A stretch of 64,000 bases of DNA from Crossaster papposus (lineage: Eukaryota > Echinodermata > Asteroidea > Velatida > Solasteridae), in assembly GCA_037893245.1 (NCBI GenBank), contig JBAIAA010000750.1, forward strand, positions 372,001 to 436,000, in the 5' to 3' direction. The position numbers and the translations under genes are program-made. The notes below the pieces were generated by a model. The model saw only the letters and a program-made list of their open reading frames with translations. It was not told the origin of the DNA and ran no database searches. Shown one piece after another: positions 11,161 to 22,454 of the stretch. Every line of letters starts with the position of its first letter. Position 1 is the stretch's first letter.

Positions 11161-11787
11161 TCATAGACCACACTGCTGTACCTTTGGTTACATTGCCGGA
11201 CAACTGACCGGACAACCAAACCCTTGCTATATGTTTGACCAGGGCCCCGTCCAACTCCCTGGTAAATACACACATTTATAAAGTACTCGTAACGACGGAA
11301 ATTTACCTTTCTCTTACAAAGTTGTTTTTGTTTGCTTAAAGTTAGGGCCTGATGTTTCAATCCTTGCAGGATCTTTCTTTTAAGATGAAAGTATATGTGA
11401 AACTTCTAGAAAGTGCCGGTGTGAACATTAACAAAAGGTGACCATATTTAGTTTCAATGTCCCCAAACTTGAAACACGAATTGGAGAATGAAAATCGCAA
11501 CATGAAAATATTTCTGTCTGAAATACTCCAAAAGTCGAGAAAATAGCATTTTAAGCAATTTTGATTGTAACAATCGAAATTAAGGACAATGTCAGTGTTT
11601 ACACGCTGAAAGTTTGCACGGATTTTTAATATTTTCTCCTGACTTAGATGAAGGATTAAGCCTACATTTTTACGGGTTTGTTTTATCATGTATATATTGA
11701 ATCACACAAAGTAAAAACACTGCACTGTCAGCTTTACTAAGTCTATATTTAACCTTTAAACAACCAACGGTATGCCTTTAATTTAAA
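11161..11787. other. Unassigned interior of the Harbinger element
   Basis: Downstream of the transposase C-terminus on the minus strand. A 110-residue minus frame at 11357-11689 resembles no domain I know and is left uncalled. Confidence 0.45.
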
Positions 11788-12187
11788 TCAATGAATATTG
11801 TCTGTTAATCTCAAATGTCGCTGGGCTAGGCAGGCGCAGAGTTCCGCGACAATGGGCATCAGCCATCTTGGATGTCGGTACACACCCTTCACTGCTCGGT
11901 ATGTCTTGAAGAATCCTATAACGTGCTCAATTCTACATCTCGAATGTTCCTCATTAAACACACCCATGGCCATACGTTCATCAGCATCTGCCACATTTCG
12001 GATCTGATCCCGTCTGTATCTTGTCATTACTGGATACCTGTTGGCGTAGCAGTTATCCCCAAGAAGACAACTGTCATCCGGAAAGTTCAAATCCAGGTCA
12101 GGGCCAATGTATGGTGGTCCTGGCCAACATCGTTCTGATGTCCAAGAAAGCCACTCTGAACATAGCGGATGTTGTCGATGATTATCT
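11788..12187 (-). pseudogene. Harbinger transposase, C-terminal part
   Basis: The DNA transposase catalyses excision and integration of the surrounding element. On the minus strand a splice-like acceptor TTCTTCACAG near 12188 precedes codons for NIRYVQSGFLGHQND (about 12172-12127), which supply the second catalytic Asp region. A frameshift near 12115 leads into FPDDSCLLGDNCYANRYPV and then FNEEHSRCRIEHVIGFFK, where the Glu of RIE (about 11930) is the expected third catalytic residue. It ends at 11788. The family is well recognised (DDE_Tnp_4, PIF/Harbinger). The frameshift makes this copy non-functional unless it is a sequencing error. The N-terminal part is at 17250-17940. Confidence 0.85.
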
Positions 12188-12613
12188 GTGAAGAAAACAA
12201 ATCTATGATTTTATTATGATGTTTTTCAAGGGATGATTGTGGTGTAATTAAAGAAATATGACAATTGAGAGACGTTAGTGAAAATGGAAGACGGTGAGGG
12301 GAAAATAATTAGAGTTGATCGTAAAATATGACGATGGGGAAGATGAGAGATGATAGATAGGAGATATGAGACGATGATGAGGGATCAGGTAATATCCTTC
12401 TTACTAAAAACCTTTCTCTTTTTATTTCTTAAAAAAAAATATATATCTTCAGTTTGAGACCTTACACGGAATTATGTTATAGAGATATATACAGAGTATA
12501 TAACCAAATAAATAAAACTTGAGGCTTTGCATGGTGGGAGATACAAACTGAGGCAAATATAACTGGACTGGTGATCTTCTATTGTAAAGTTCATTTCATG
12601 GCCCTAAGAGCAC
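12188..12613. other. Probable intron of the transposase gene
   Basis: A low-complexity GATGA/GAGAT-rich stretch at 12240-12380 followed by AT-rich DNA up to the TTAA insertion site. No coding signal. Confidence 0.45.
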
Positions 12614-13725
12614 TTAAGAGTGGGTCCACGTAAATATTTCATATAAGTGTCCTCGGCATTTTTTTTTTTTTTTTTAATATGAAAGGACTTGGTAAGCAAG
12701 TAACCAAAATTGAAATAATTTTTTTTTTCTATTGCCCGTTGCCATGGTAATGGGCCATTTTGTGTTTTGGGCACTTTTAGCCAGTTTTGGGGCCGCAAAA
12801 ACATTTTTTGTGCTTATTTTCAAAAAATCACCAAGTCAAAATACAAAATTTTATCACAAAATAAACTATATCATTACAAAGTATCATCCTTGCCCTTACT
12901 TGAGAACAAAAATAAATGTTTTAAATTTCACCCTTATGCTATTTTTAGAACATGCATTAAAGCATGTTTTCAGAACTTGTAAAATTGACATTTTTAACCT
13001 ATTTTTGTCTCTCTAAAAGTCACCTTGCCAGGGGTCTCAGAATATTTTCCTTTTGGATTGGATTAGAGCCAACATTGGTCTTTTCATATCTGGTGAGAAA
13101 AGTTTGGGGGATTGTATCCTCTTAAGGCAGTACTGAATCAAAATTTGTCATTTTTCCAAAAAACTAAACAAATGAAATTTGAACTTTTTCTTTAGTTTGA
13201 AGTAATAATACACGAAAACAATAACATTTGTTGAATCTGGCGCCTTTTTCAAATCATACAAGTGAGTTGTAGGCCTGTGAATTACTTCTACTGAATAAGC
13301 AGCATTTTTGACAGCGAAACTTTAGACTAACCCCCTCCACAACATTTCTTACATACCATTTTCTGATAACATTTTATTAGTGGCATATACAAAGAGGAAA
13401 CAATACTTGTTGTGAACGAAACAATTATTTCTACAGAACCCAACTAAAGCATTATTTCTACATAACCCAACAGTCCCGTTATGCAACCAAAATGCAAAAT
13501 TAAATCACAAAATCAACGATCACAAAGAATCATCCTTGCCCTTACTTGAGAAAATAATTAAATGGTTAAATTTTTTTAGAACATGCGTCAAAGCATGTTT
13601 TTAGAACTTGTAAAATTGTAATTCTATTTTTGTCCCTCAAAAAGTCAACTTGCCAGGGGTTTTAGCCTGAAATATTTCCCTTTTGGATTTGATTAGAGCC
13701 AACATTGGTCTTTCCATACTGGTAA

Positions 13726-14500
13726 AGCCCCTGTCACACTTGTCCGAATCGTCACTCCGTTCATGTTCCGAGTAAAAAATTGTGAATTCGGTGTTTAATC
13801 GGTTTGAACTGAACTCAAACGGTTTTCCCTCGGTTTCCCTCGGTTTTCCAACGCTATATACTCGTGTACGTTCGGTGATGCACTGAGAAACTCGGAGAAA
13901 TTATTGAACCTGTTTAATAATTTATCCGAATTGTCGCGGCAACCTCAATACGGACGGTATCCGGTATACACACGGAATATGCACTGTACTCATTCGTTGC
14001 CATTCGTTGCAATGTGGAATAGGTACGGAAGAGTACGGAAAAGGCCTCCGATTCCGATCGATAACCGTATGTATTCAGATTTCATTCCGAACCCACACCA
14101 TTGTAATGCCGATCAAAAAACGGACGCACCGACTTTGATGTCACTAAATCCGACGATATACCGCATTACCACGATGTAATTATATATAACATCATATAAC
14201 GAATAAATTCCGGTTCAGCGGGAGATCCGGGGACGGCAAAATTGCTATAAAAGCGGTCGGTCTTGAGATCAATACATTTTTCAAAGTGGCATGTCCGGTG
14301 ATGATCGGAGAGGTTTTGAATATAGACGGATTGCAATCGGAATAGCAACTTATTAGATCCGGAATAAGACCGGATTATGATCGGTGTATTATCATTTCTG
14401 GCTGGTTTTTTGACATTTCTCTCCGAACGTGTTCGAATTAATAATATTTCAGATCGGTTTATGAATGGAATTATAGATTCGGACAAGTGTGACAGGGGCC
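13726..14500. mobile_element. 775-bp MITE with TAA target duplication
   Basis: Inverted ends GCCCCTGTCACACTTGTCCG (left) and CGGACAAGTGTGACAGGGGC (right). Flanking TAA lies at 13723-13725 and 14501-14503. The uninterrupted arm copy near 13096 reads CTGGTGAGAAAAG where the flanks here join as CTGG-TAA-GAAAAG, which confirms the insertion point. A TAA duplication fits the PIF/Harbinger TWA preference. The 91- and 106-residue frames inside are not supported as proteins. Confidence 0.9.
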
Positions 14501-15070
14501 TAAGAAAAGTTTAGGGGATTGCATCTTCTTTAGGCAGTACTGCATCAATGGTAATTTCCCCAAAAATCTGGGAAAATGAAATTTGAGCTTTTCCTTCAAA
14601 GTAATAATACACACAGCAATTGTACTTGTATGAATCTGGCTTCTTTTTCAAATTATAAGAGTGAGTTGTAGGCCTGTGAATTACTCCTACTGAATAAGCT
14701 GCATTTGTTATGGCGAAAATCTAGACTAACTCCCTCCACTGCATTTCTTACATTCTATTTTCTGATAACATTTTATTAGTGGTATATATAAAGACAAAAC
14801 AATACTTGTTGTGAACTAAAACATTATTACTACAGAACCCAACTAAATCATTATTTCAAAAAAACAAACCAACAGCCCCTTTAAGCACGTCACCTCTCAA
14901 AAACAAAACGTTCTTGCCTGCTAGTGTATTCAAAGTGCTACATTATAGCGCTCCCTTAGAGCTATGTCAGTTCGAAGAACAAAACATAGGGCTTTTTTGC
15001 ACTTGTATATTTTTATATTTGAACTATTATACCATATAACAACTTTTTAAAACCAATCAAAACAAACAAA

Positions 15071-15874
15071 TCGTCACCGTTTTCACGAAGAGGCGAATTT
15101 CATGAAAAATCGTCTATTTATCGAAATTATTTTTTTTGATGAAAACGATTAAATATTGCAATTTCTACAACCTGGTGAAGTTATACATCCACAAAATCAT
15201 TAAAATCACAATTAACCTAATTAACTAATGGGCGAATTGGTCCTCAAGTGCCCTTTTGCGTTTTCACGAAGAGGCAAATTCGAAATAGCGTTGACTTCAA
15301 CGTGTTTATGAAGGGCACTTTGGTGCGCGTAGTCACTTTAGCGTTTTCACGAAGAGGCGAATTGGGCGAATTGGTCGCGAAGTGGCTTTTAGCGTTTTCA
15401 CGAAGAGGCAAATTCGAAATAGCGTTGACTTCAACGTGTTTATGAAGGGCACTTTGGTGCGCTTAGTCACTTTAGCGTTTTCACGAAGAGGCGAATTGGG
15501 CGAATTGGTCGCGAAAGGGCTTTTAGCGTTTTCACGAAGAGGCAAATTGGAGGGCGCAATGGGGAAATGTATACATTCTGACTCTCACAGCCACGGGCGA
15601 ATTTGCTAATGTATCGTTTTTTTCGTTTTCACGAAGAGGCAATTCTATTAATTGATTAATTCTGCAAAACTAATCACCTATTTTTCTTAACGTTTGCTAT
15701 ATTTAAGAAGATTGAAATCTCTTCTTTCCCATGATACCTTAATCTTGTATATTCTATAGATATTTATGTTTCAAACTGCCAAACGAAAAAAGGACAAACT
15801 TTACAAGCGATTATCTCGAAAGTTTGTTCAGACCGTGAAAGGCTCAATTTGCCTCTTCGTGAAAACGGTGACGA
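15071..15874. mobile_element. 804-bp element whose terminal motif is amplified internally
   Basis: The left end TCGTCACCGTTTTCACGAAG and right end CTTCGTGAAAACGGTGACGA are perfect inverted repeats extending into AGGC-AATT. The core CGTTTTCACGAAGAGGC recurs in direct orientation at about 15259, 15342, 15393, 15475, 15527 and 15623. Two full 134-bp tandem units start at 15258 and 15392, with a partial third at 15526. It is nested in the TTAA element. Superfamily unknown; no clear target duplication. Confidence 0.8.
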
Positions 15875-16251
15875 AATGTATGTGGTTTATTTGTGTGGTA
15901 CACATGTATAAGATAAAAAGCTGTATCCTCATTGAGTGATCCCCACAATGTCGCTTCCCAGGTTGTATCGTAAAATCGAGTGTGATCCCATGGCGACACG
16001 GCATTATGGTGTTTGTGACTTCCGACTGGCGTCCTCGAACAAAGATACTGACAATTTGGGAGACTGCCAACATAGTTGAATGGTAGTTGACTGCGTGAAG
16101 AAGCTATGCCTATATTCGAATGGTCGAATTTGTATTTAAAAGTCACGCCCCATTTAAGCAATTTGCAAAGACCATTGCGTGATCGAGGGAGCTGATGGGA
16201 ATATAAATCGTGTGCGGTTGCACTGTCGAATACAGTGGTCGTTGGCAAAGA

Positions 16252-16325
16252 CTATAAGATAGCTCAGTTGGTAGAGCGCCGGTCCGTTATTCCGGAGGTC
16301 GCAGGTTCGAGTCCCGCCAATAGGG
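16252..16325 (+). pseudogene. tRNA-like sequence (Asn GTT-like), degenerate
   Basis: A box A-like TAGCTCAGTTGGTAGAGCG and box B GGTTCGAGTCC (16304-16314) are at normal spacing. The anticodon arm reads CCGGT-CCGTTAT-TCCGG, giving GTT in the anticodon position, but position 33 is C where T is invariant. The acceptor arms do not pair. It is probably a tRNA-derived repeat or pseudogene; internal Pol III promoter boxes appear intact. Confidence 0.6.
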
Positions 16326-17249
16326 GGGCGCTATAACGCAACACTTTGGATACACTTGCAGGCGATAAAGCTGTGTTTTTGAGGGGTGACGTGCTTAAAG
16401 GGGCTGTTGGGTTCTGTAGAAATAATGTTTTAGTTCACAACAAGTATCCTCTTTGTATATGTCACTAATAAAATGTTATCAGAAAATGGTATGTAAGAAA
16501 TGTTGTGGAGGGGATTAGTCTAGATTTTCGCCGTCAAAAATGCTGCTTATTCAATAGGTGTAATTGATAGGCCTACAATTCACTCTTATGATTTGAAAAA
16601 GGCGCAAGATTCATAAAAATATTATTGTTTGTGTGTATTATTACTTCAAACTAAAGAAAAAGTTCAAATTTCATTTTTTTCGTTTTTTGGGAAAATTACA
16701 ATTTTTGATGCAGTACTGCCTCAAGAGGATACAATCCCCCAAACTTTTCTCACCAGATATGAAAAGACCAATGTTGGCTCTAATCCAATCCAAAAGGAAA
16801 ATATTCTGAGACCCCTGGCAAGTTTACTTTTTGAGGGACAAAAATTTGTTAAAAATGTCAATTTTACAAGTTCTGAAAACATGCTTTAATGCATGTTCTA
16901 AAAATAGCATTAGGGTGCAATTTAAACACTTTTATTTTGTTCTCAAGTAAGGGCAAGGGTGATACTTTGTAATGATATAGTTAATTTTGTGATAACATTT
17001 TGTAATTTGGCTGGGTGATTTGTTTTAAATAAGCAAAAAAACTGTTTTTACGGCCCCAAAACTGGCTTAAAATGCCCAAAACACCAAATGACCCGTTACC
17101 ATGGCAACGGGCATAAGAAAAAAAAATTAGTTCAATTTTGGTTACTTGCTTACCAAGTCCTTTCATATTACAAAAAAAAAAAAAATGCCGAGGACACTTA
17201 TATGAAATATTTACGTGGATCCACTCTTAATAATTTATGACAACCCTTG

Positions 17250-17940
17250 TTAAGAATACACAAATTTCATTTCCATTGCACTGTCACGCGAAGGCGTTTT
17301 ACAATAAAACTTAAAAACATTGCTGTGGTAATAATAGTAACCGGAGTGTGGTAACCTAGACAACAGTGCTCGGTAAGAAAAGAGTTGAACGTAAACTTGA
17401 GTGAAAAAAATGGCAATTGCAAAACTCTTACATGTGTGCTCATACAGTGATATCGAGAATATCCGCTGTAAAAGTCCTCTTGGTTCTCTGACTGTGGTCT
17501 TTTGTATTTCATGTAGGGTGCCATCGATGGCCCCCACTGCAGTAGGAAATACATCCCACTTCCCTCTAATGGCGATCCATTTCTCCCTACTTGGCCAAGA
17601 AATGTTTGATTCGAAATAATACCAAAGTAAAGTTATGACAGAATAAATGTCTCTCGTACGTGACAGCAGCCTCATTCATATTAAATAATGCAGCGAGTAC
17701 ATCATAAGTTGGGTACTGTCGAAGCCATATCAAAGCCATCAGGATTCTATTAATGGGGCGATAGAGATGTCTCCTTCCGGGTCCCTGGTTAGTGATAAAA
17801 GACTGCAGATCACGGGTGACCATCAGCATCGACTCTGGTGTTTCTCCTGTGAGACGAAACAACCCTGGCGGGTCCCTCACCAGATCATCAAAGAGGTTTC
17901 TTGGATTGAGGTGAATGTCAACGACTAAATCAGGAAACAT
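17250..17940 (-). pseudogene. Harbinger transposase, N-terminal part
   Basis: The minus-strand frame 17940-17587 begins MFPDLVVDIHLNPRNLF and runs through an N-terminal helix region (LYRPINRILMALIWLRQYPT). A second frame (17675-17250) gives FPTAVGAIDGT, with the first catalytic Asp near 17524. The family pattern then continues in a third frame as RPQSENQEDFYSGYSRYHC. At least two frameshifts break it. It continues at 11788-12187 across the interval that now holds the TTAA element. Assignment to PIF/Harbinger is confident; the copy is inactive. Confidence 0.85.
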
Positions 17941-18074
17941 TTCTAACTTCTTCGAATTTGTTAAAATGTTAACACATTTAAATTTCTGTTGAACATAGCA
18001 TTTTTTTATTTATTATTTAATAGCGAAAACTGTTTGTATATTATTCCATCTTGCAATAGAAACAGGGTCTACTT

Positions 18075-18467
18075 TCAACTACGCAACACAACCTACTTTC
18101 AAATGACATTCTTTTACGGGCTCAATTCCTATTAACAGGTGGCATTCTTTTTATTGTTCGTACCGCACAGTGCATGCTATGGGGAATAGCAACGTGTGGT
18201 ACATGGAATAGGTGCATATTGATGCAGCTTTGCGCTTAGATATCAACTTTGTACATGTACCTACTTTACAGGTACATGTACAATACGGGATTTTCTGTGT
18301 GCACTGCCTTTCTTGAAAAAGCTCTTATGTATAACATGAATATTTATGATTTTCAATCAATACAACGGTCTGAATTGGGCGGAGCCTGTTGTGCAGAGCT
18401 TCTCATTGGGCGATGGAAAAGTCTTGACGGTGTACGGTCGTACGTACGTTCAAAACGAAGGAACACT
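18075..18467. repeat. Right terminal inverted repeat of the Harbinger element
   Basis: Reverse-complement match to 8967-9365, ending GGAACACT before the AAG target duplicate. Confidence 0.85.
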
Positions 18468-18697
18468 AAGAATACGTGTGGGTTACCTGTATAGGCTGTA
18501 CGTACAGAGAAACAATCGTTACACTGTTCGAGTCCGACAAAAGAGGGCGCGCTATACATTTCGACAGTCTACACGTCGGCATCTGAGATGATCTTGAAAA
18601 CAACAAAACGAAAACAAACGCGAATTGCAGGACCGGGCTGTAAAGTATTGAACAACAGAGGGCGGCATCATCTAATCACTTTTCTGGACTAAAAAAA

Positions 18698-18723
18698 GTC
18701 GGGACCGGAAATCCGGTCCCGAC
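18698..18723. repeat. Perfect 12-bp stem hairpin
   Basis: GTCGGGACCGGA, a 2-nt loop (AA), then TCCGGTCCCGAC. A further TGTCCCGACTT follows at about 18732. It is preceded by an A-run, not followed by a T-run. Role unknown; a terminus of a small repeat is possible. Confidence 0.8.
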
Positions 18724-21700
18724 ATTTCAAAATGTCCCGACTTTATTGGTTTGTTTTCCAACACTGGTCCCAGGATTGCAGGTGTTAGGTCATACACCCC
18801 AGTAAACAAACAAACAAAACCACCCTTGTTGCATAGAATTGTGTGCTTTCAGATGTCCGAGAAAGGGTTATCACTGAAGCCTTTCTCAGATTCAAATTTT
18901 GGTGAGAAAAATTACGCTACTAAACTACATTTATTCTAAGAGGTCGTTTCTATAACAATGTCTTATAATATCAACATCTCAAGTGGTCTTTACCAAGTAA
19001 TTTAATGCTCATTATTTTTTTGAGTAATCACCAAAGGTATACCCTTCCTTTTGAACCCCCCTTAAATTTTTGTTTTGTTAACCTCGTAATTTTAGTATGC
19101 TTTGGCCCAGAAGGTAGGCCTACCCTTGGGCATTGTTTTTAAGTAAACTAAACAGTTGAGCAGGCATCCTTCAAGTCTTCAGTACAGTTTGCACATCATG
19201 GGTAAAAGTAGGGTGCTTAAACATGATGATAAAAAAGGAAAATGTGGTCTATCAACCTACTCTCAAAGGGTCATTGGGGGTGAAGATTGAATACTCAGTC
19301 TAAGTTTTCACGGGCGGACATGATTTGTATAAACTGAGAGGCTGTTCTAAACTTTGTGAGGTTGTATTCACTCATTCACAGAGAGACCAGTGTCAAAAAC
19401 GTGGGGGAACATTTGATATTGTGTCCCCCCGTCCTTGACAAGTTTGGGGGACATGACACATGACCCATGACCCACCCCACCCCCCCACTGATTGACGCCC
19501 ATGAGTTGAAGTGTAGAACACTACATCGTACTTGTACACTAAAATCACAAAAGCACACTGAATGTGTTTGGTAAATAAAAAAGAGAGAGTAAAGTCCATA
19601 GCTTTTGTTAAGTTCATTTAAGGAGTCCATAACAGAAAATAAAATTAAATAACAACATGGGAATAGAAGTTGCTAATGTTGATCAACTGATGTTTTTATT
19701 TTGTTTTTGAGAACATAACAAAACCTGCATGAGAAATTGCAGTGAAACTCTACAATACAATTAAATACTTAAATATGATATTTTTATTAGCATCAGCTTT
19801 ATAATTCCCTTATCAAAATGTCCAATTCAATTTTCCAGTTGAAACTAATTCGAATTTTTCTATTGTTGTGTTTTGGCACAAAGCCAATTGCACCCGATTT
19901 GACGCCGTTGGATTCAGTTTGAATTTGTTTCCAACTAGACCCTTTTGGGAAATACAATTTCCAGTTGGAAATATATTATTAGGATGTGAAATTTCCAGTT
20001 GATAGAAACAAATTACAACTAATTTCAATCAAATCAAATAAACAGTCAACAATTAAATTTCCAATTGGAATGAGTTGGTCTGAAATTCATTCAAATTGGA
20101 ATTCCAAAAAGTTCAGTAATTGCAATATAGGCCAACTCACACCAACTCAATACCAACTCATTCCAATTCTTTCCAACTGAAATTAATTTGAAATGTTGAA
20201 TAGTTTATTGATTATCTATTAAAAATACTTAAACAGAGTACAAATTTAAGGCAAAATCACATAATGGACAAAAACAAACTACAAAGATTTCTTTTCATAT
20301 TAGATTTCCCATCTAATAGAAACTTACCATTAGTGCAATTGCTATTCTTTTCTTTTTTTATTTATTTTACTGCATTACTTTCCTGAGCTTCCTATAAAAC
20401 CAAATGCACAGCAAACAGTAACAAGATGATATCGAGTATAAACAGAACTTTATAAAGAAGAAATCAACACACGTGAAAATATATTGTTGGCTGAGCTGAC
20501 TGGTCATGTTGATTACTATCTGCCTGATTTTAAGGTTGAAAAATAGACTTTCTTCCCGCATATTATTGTTCGGAAATTGTGATCAAATATAATGTTGGAA
20601 TTTCATAACTCAGGGCTTCTAATCAGCAAAATACTTCTAGAGACTGACCACAGCGATTATTTTACTACTCATGGAAATGATCCTATCTACTATCAAAAGA
20701 TTCAGGTTCTCTTATCTTATCTGCACTTCTGAGGTAATAAGTTTGACTACAAACATTTTAAAATACAAAGATATTACAAAAAAGCAACGACTTTGAAGGG
20801 CTTGTGTTGTAGTACGTTGATTAAAAGTGTTGATAGCGAGCTGTTCTATTATTTTATAAGTTACTTTTTGTTTTCCAAACTAGACTAGGCCTATAATTTG
20901 AACTCACACCCACACTGTCATCCAAATTTTCCAAGATTTTCAGTATTACATTTGAAGTGACGAATGCACTCATGAATTACCCTAATTTCAAAAATATCCT
21001 GGTGAAAATATTTGTTTGTTGCATTAAAATTTAGAAAACATGCACCATGGCAAATCCTGAAGACACACATGGTGACCATATGTTATGACATACTGCTCAC
21101 AGGAAACTTGTTCATCATGATAATTACCAATTAATTCCAAAACTGTGTTGCCCATCAAAACGTGGTTATAGTACAGTTATACAAAAACTTTAAACTAAAC
21201 AATATTGAAAACTGGAATATCCAACAAAGTACAAAACTGTCGTAATATCAAAAAGTACAAAACTGTTGGAATATAAAAAAGTACATAACTGTGACGAGTT
21301 TACTTTAACAGTATAAAAGCAGTCAACAGTTTGCCAAGCAAATCAGATGTGTTCCATGATCACGATGTCAATTACCCTAGAATATACAATGAAGTACATA
21401 CAGTATATGTATCAAGTTTGAAGTGCATTCTCATAAATTTAAATTATTTATGGACTACTTAGGCTTTGTTAGGTGATGGCAACTGGCAAGAGTTATACCA
21501 AATTAAGTTATACACTCTGTCGGCAAGTTGACCTTAAACTTGTCATGATTAGGCCTAATAAAAAATACTATGTTTTGTACACTACGGCACAAGTTGGTAT
21601 GTGCTACAAATCTAAAAACGGACTGCACAAAAGTTATAGAAAATAGTGAAAAATAAGTTTTAAGTTATAGTTAAAAGCATATTTTCAGAAAGTGCTCTGT

Positions 21701-22236
21701 AACACAGCATGCAGGTAATACAATTGTCAAATGGGGTAAATGTCACAATCTTGCATTTAAGTTATCAGTCAGATGCCACTGTTTTTAAATGGGGCAACAA
21801 GTTAATGCTTTTTTTTCAGTGTACACTTTTTTTCATCTCTAAGGACTCCTTAGAGACAATAAATGACATTACCAACGCATCATTTTGGCGTTATTGATAC
21901 TGTTTGAAAAGGCTTTGACAAGGACAAATAGAACAAAAAATAATACCAATAAAAAACATTAAAAATAACAACTACAACATGATTCATGACTCCTGCAGAC
22001 TAGACATTCTGTTCTCCAAGTAAAAGGTTTTCAACCAAATCACCTTCTTCTATGAGGTGTTTGTACACTTGTACATGTAAAACCCACAATGTGTAAATAC
22101 AATCAATATTTGTTTTAAGGCCTTATTAAAAATTTCCATAATAGATGCAGCTACACTGTAGTAAAACATTTTCAACATTAGGTTTGTAAGGCGGCAACTC
22201 TTTCAGGACTGACACAGTTGCCAAACATTTGCAAAT
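18724..22236. other. AT-rich non-coding stretch with a CCAACTGGAAATT-type repeat
   Basis: No gene is recognised. Between 19818 and 20205 short near-palindromic words such as TTTCCAGTTGGAAAT and AATTTCCAATTGGAAT recur at least eight times in both orientations, suggesting a decayed MITE or local satellite. The 3' flank of the HECT-type gene (minus strand) lies at the right end; I could not pick a polyadenylation signal with confidence. Confidence 0.5.
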
Positions 22237-22449
22237 TTAGATAACATCCGTTATCCACACACAACTTTCCAAGACTGCATTAAACTCTTGTCTCAAGTCG
22301 ACAAAACCTTCATAGGTTGCTGGAACCTCAAGTACACAGCCACATGTGTGTGCGACTGGTCTTCTTTGAAAGCCGTCCAATCTGGTAAATATTATACTGA
22401 TTGCCTTATCAGAATGTACATCTGATGCAGTGCAAAATCGCAAAAACCT
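22237..22449 (-). pseudogene. SAM/HECT-type protein, C-terminal segment
   Basis: This minus-strand frame reads FLRFCTASDV at its start, then FTRLDGFQRRPVAHTCGC, and ends in CVWITDVI before a stop. It matches the C-terminal end of the HECT C-lobe in the same G2E3-like family as the 23393-25028 frame: the HTCGC motif supplies the Cys expected to form the thioester with ubiquitin. A 927-bp MITE separates it from the main frame, and roughly 30-40 residues of the normal C-lobe are not found between them. Without those residues, ligase activity is unlikely. Assignment is by family pattern from memory. Confidence 0.75.
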
Positions 22450-22454
22450 TTTAA

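Larger units (their letters stand above)
12618..17226. mobile_element. 4.6-kb inverted-repeat element flanked by TTAA
   Basis: The two ends are inverted (GAGTGGGTCCACGTAAAT at the left, ATTTACGTGGATCCACTC at the right) and each is flanked by TTAA (12614-12617, 17227-17230). TTAA target duplication is characteristic of piggyBac and Kolobok transposons. Arm sequence occurs three times: 12618-13480 (+), 13495-14960 (+, interrupted by a MITE) and 16320-17226 (-). No transposase is visible, so this is non-autonomous. It sits in the interval between the two halves of the Harbinger transposase, most likely in an intron. Confidence 0.8.
8967..18467 (-). mobile_element. PIF/Harbinger-type DNA transposon, 9.5 kb, with nested insertions
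   Basis: The ends are long inverted repeats (8967-9365 and 18075-18467), starting AGTGTTCCTTCG and ending CGAAGGAACACT. They are flanked on both sides by AAG (8964-8966, 18468-18470), a 3-bp target duplication as expected for PIF/Harbinger. Fragments of a Harbinger (DDE_Tnp_4) transposase lie inside on the minus strand at 17250-17940 and 11788-12187, separated by a 4.6-kb TTAA element. The 51-bp minisatellite and a short MITE occupy the left half. The usual Myb/SANT partner gene is not seen. Frameshifts in the transposase indicate a dead copy. Identity of the element is strong; the exact termini are inferred from where the two ends stop matching. Confidence 0.8.

Noticed and set aside
18698..18723. 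Intrinsic terminator-like hairpin
   Set aside because: Eukaryotic context, no downstream T-run and no gene ending there.
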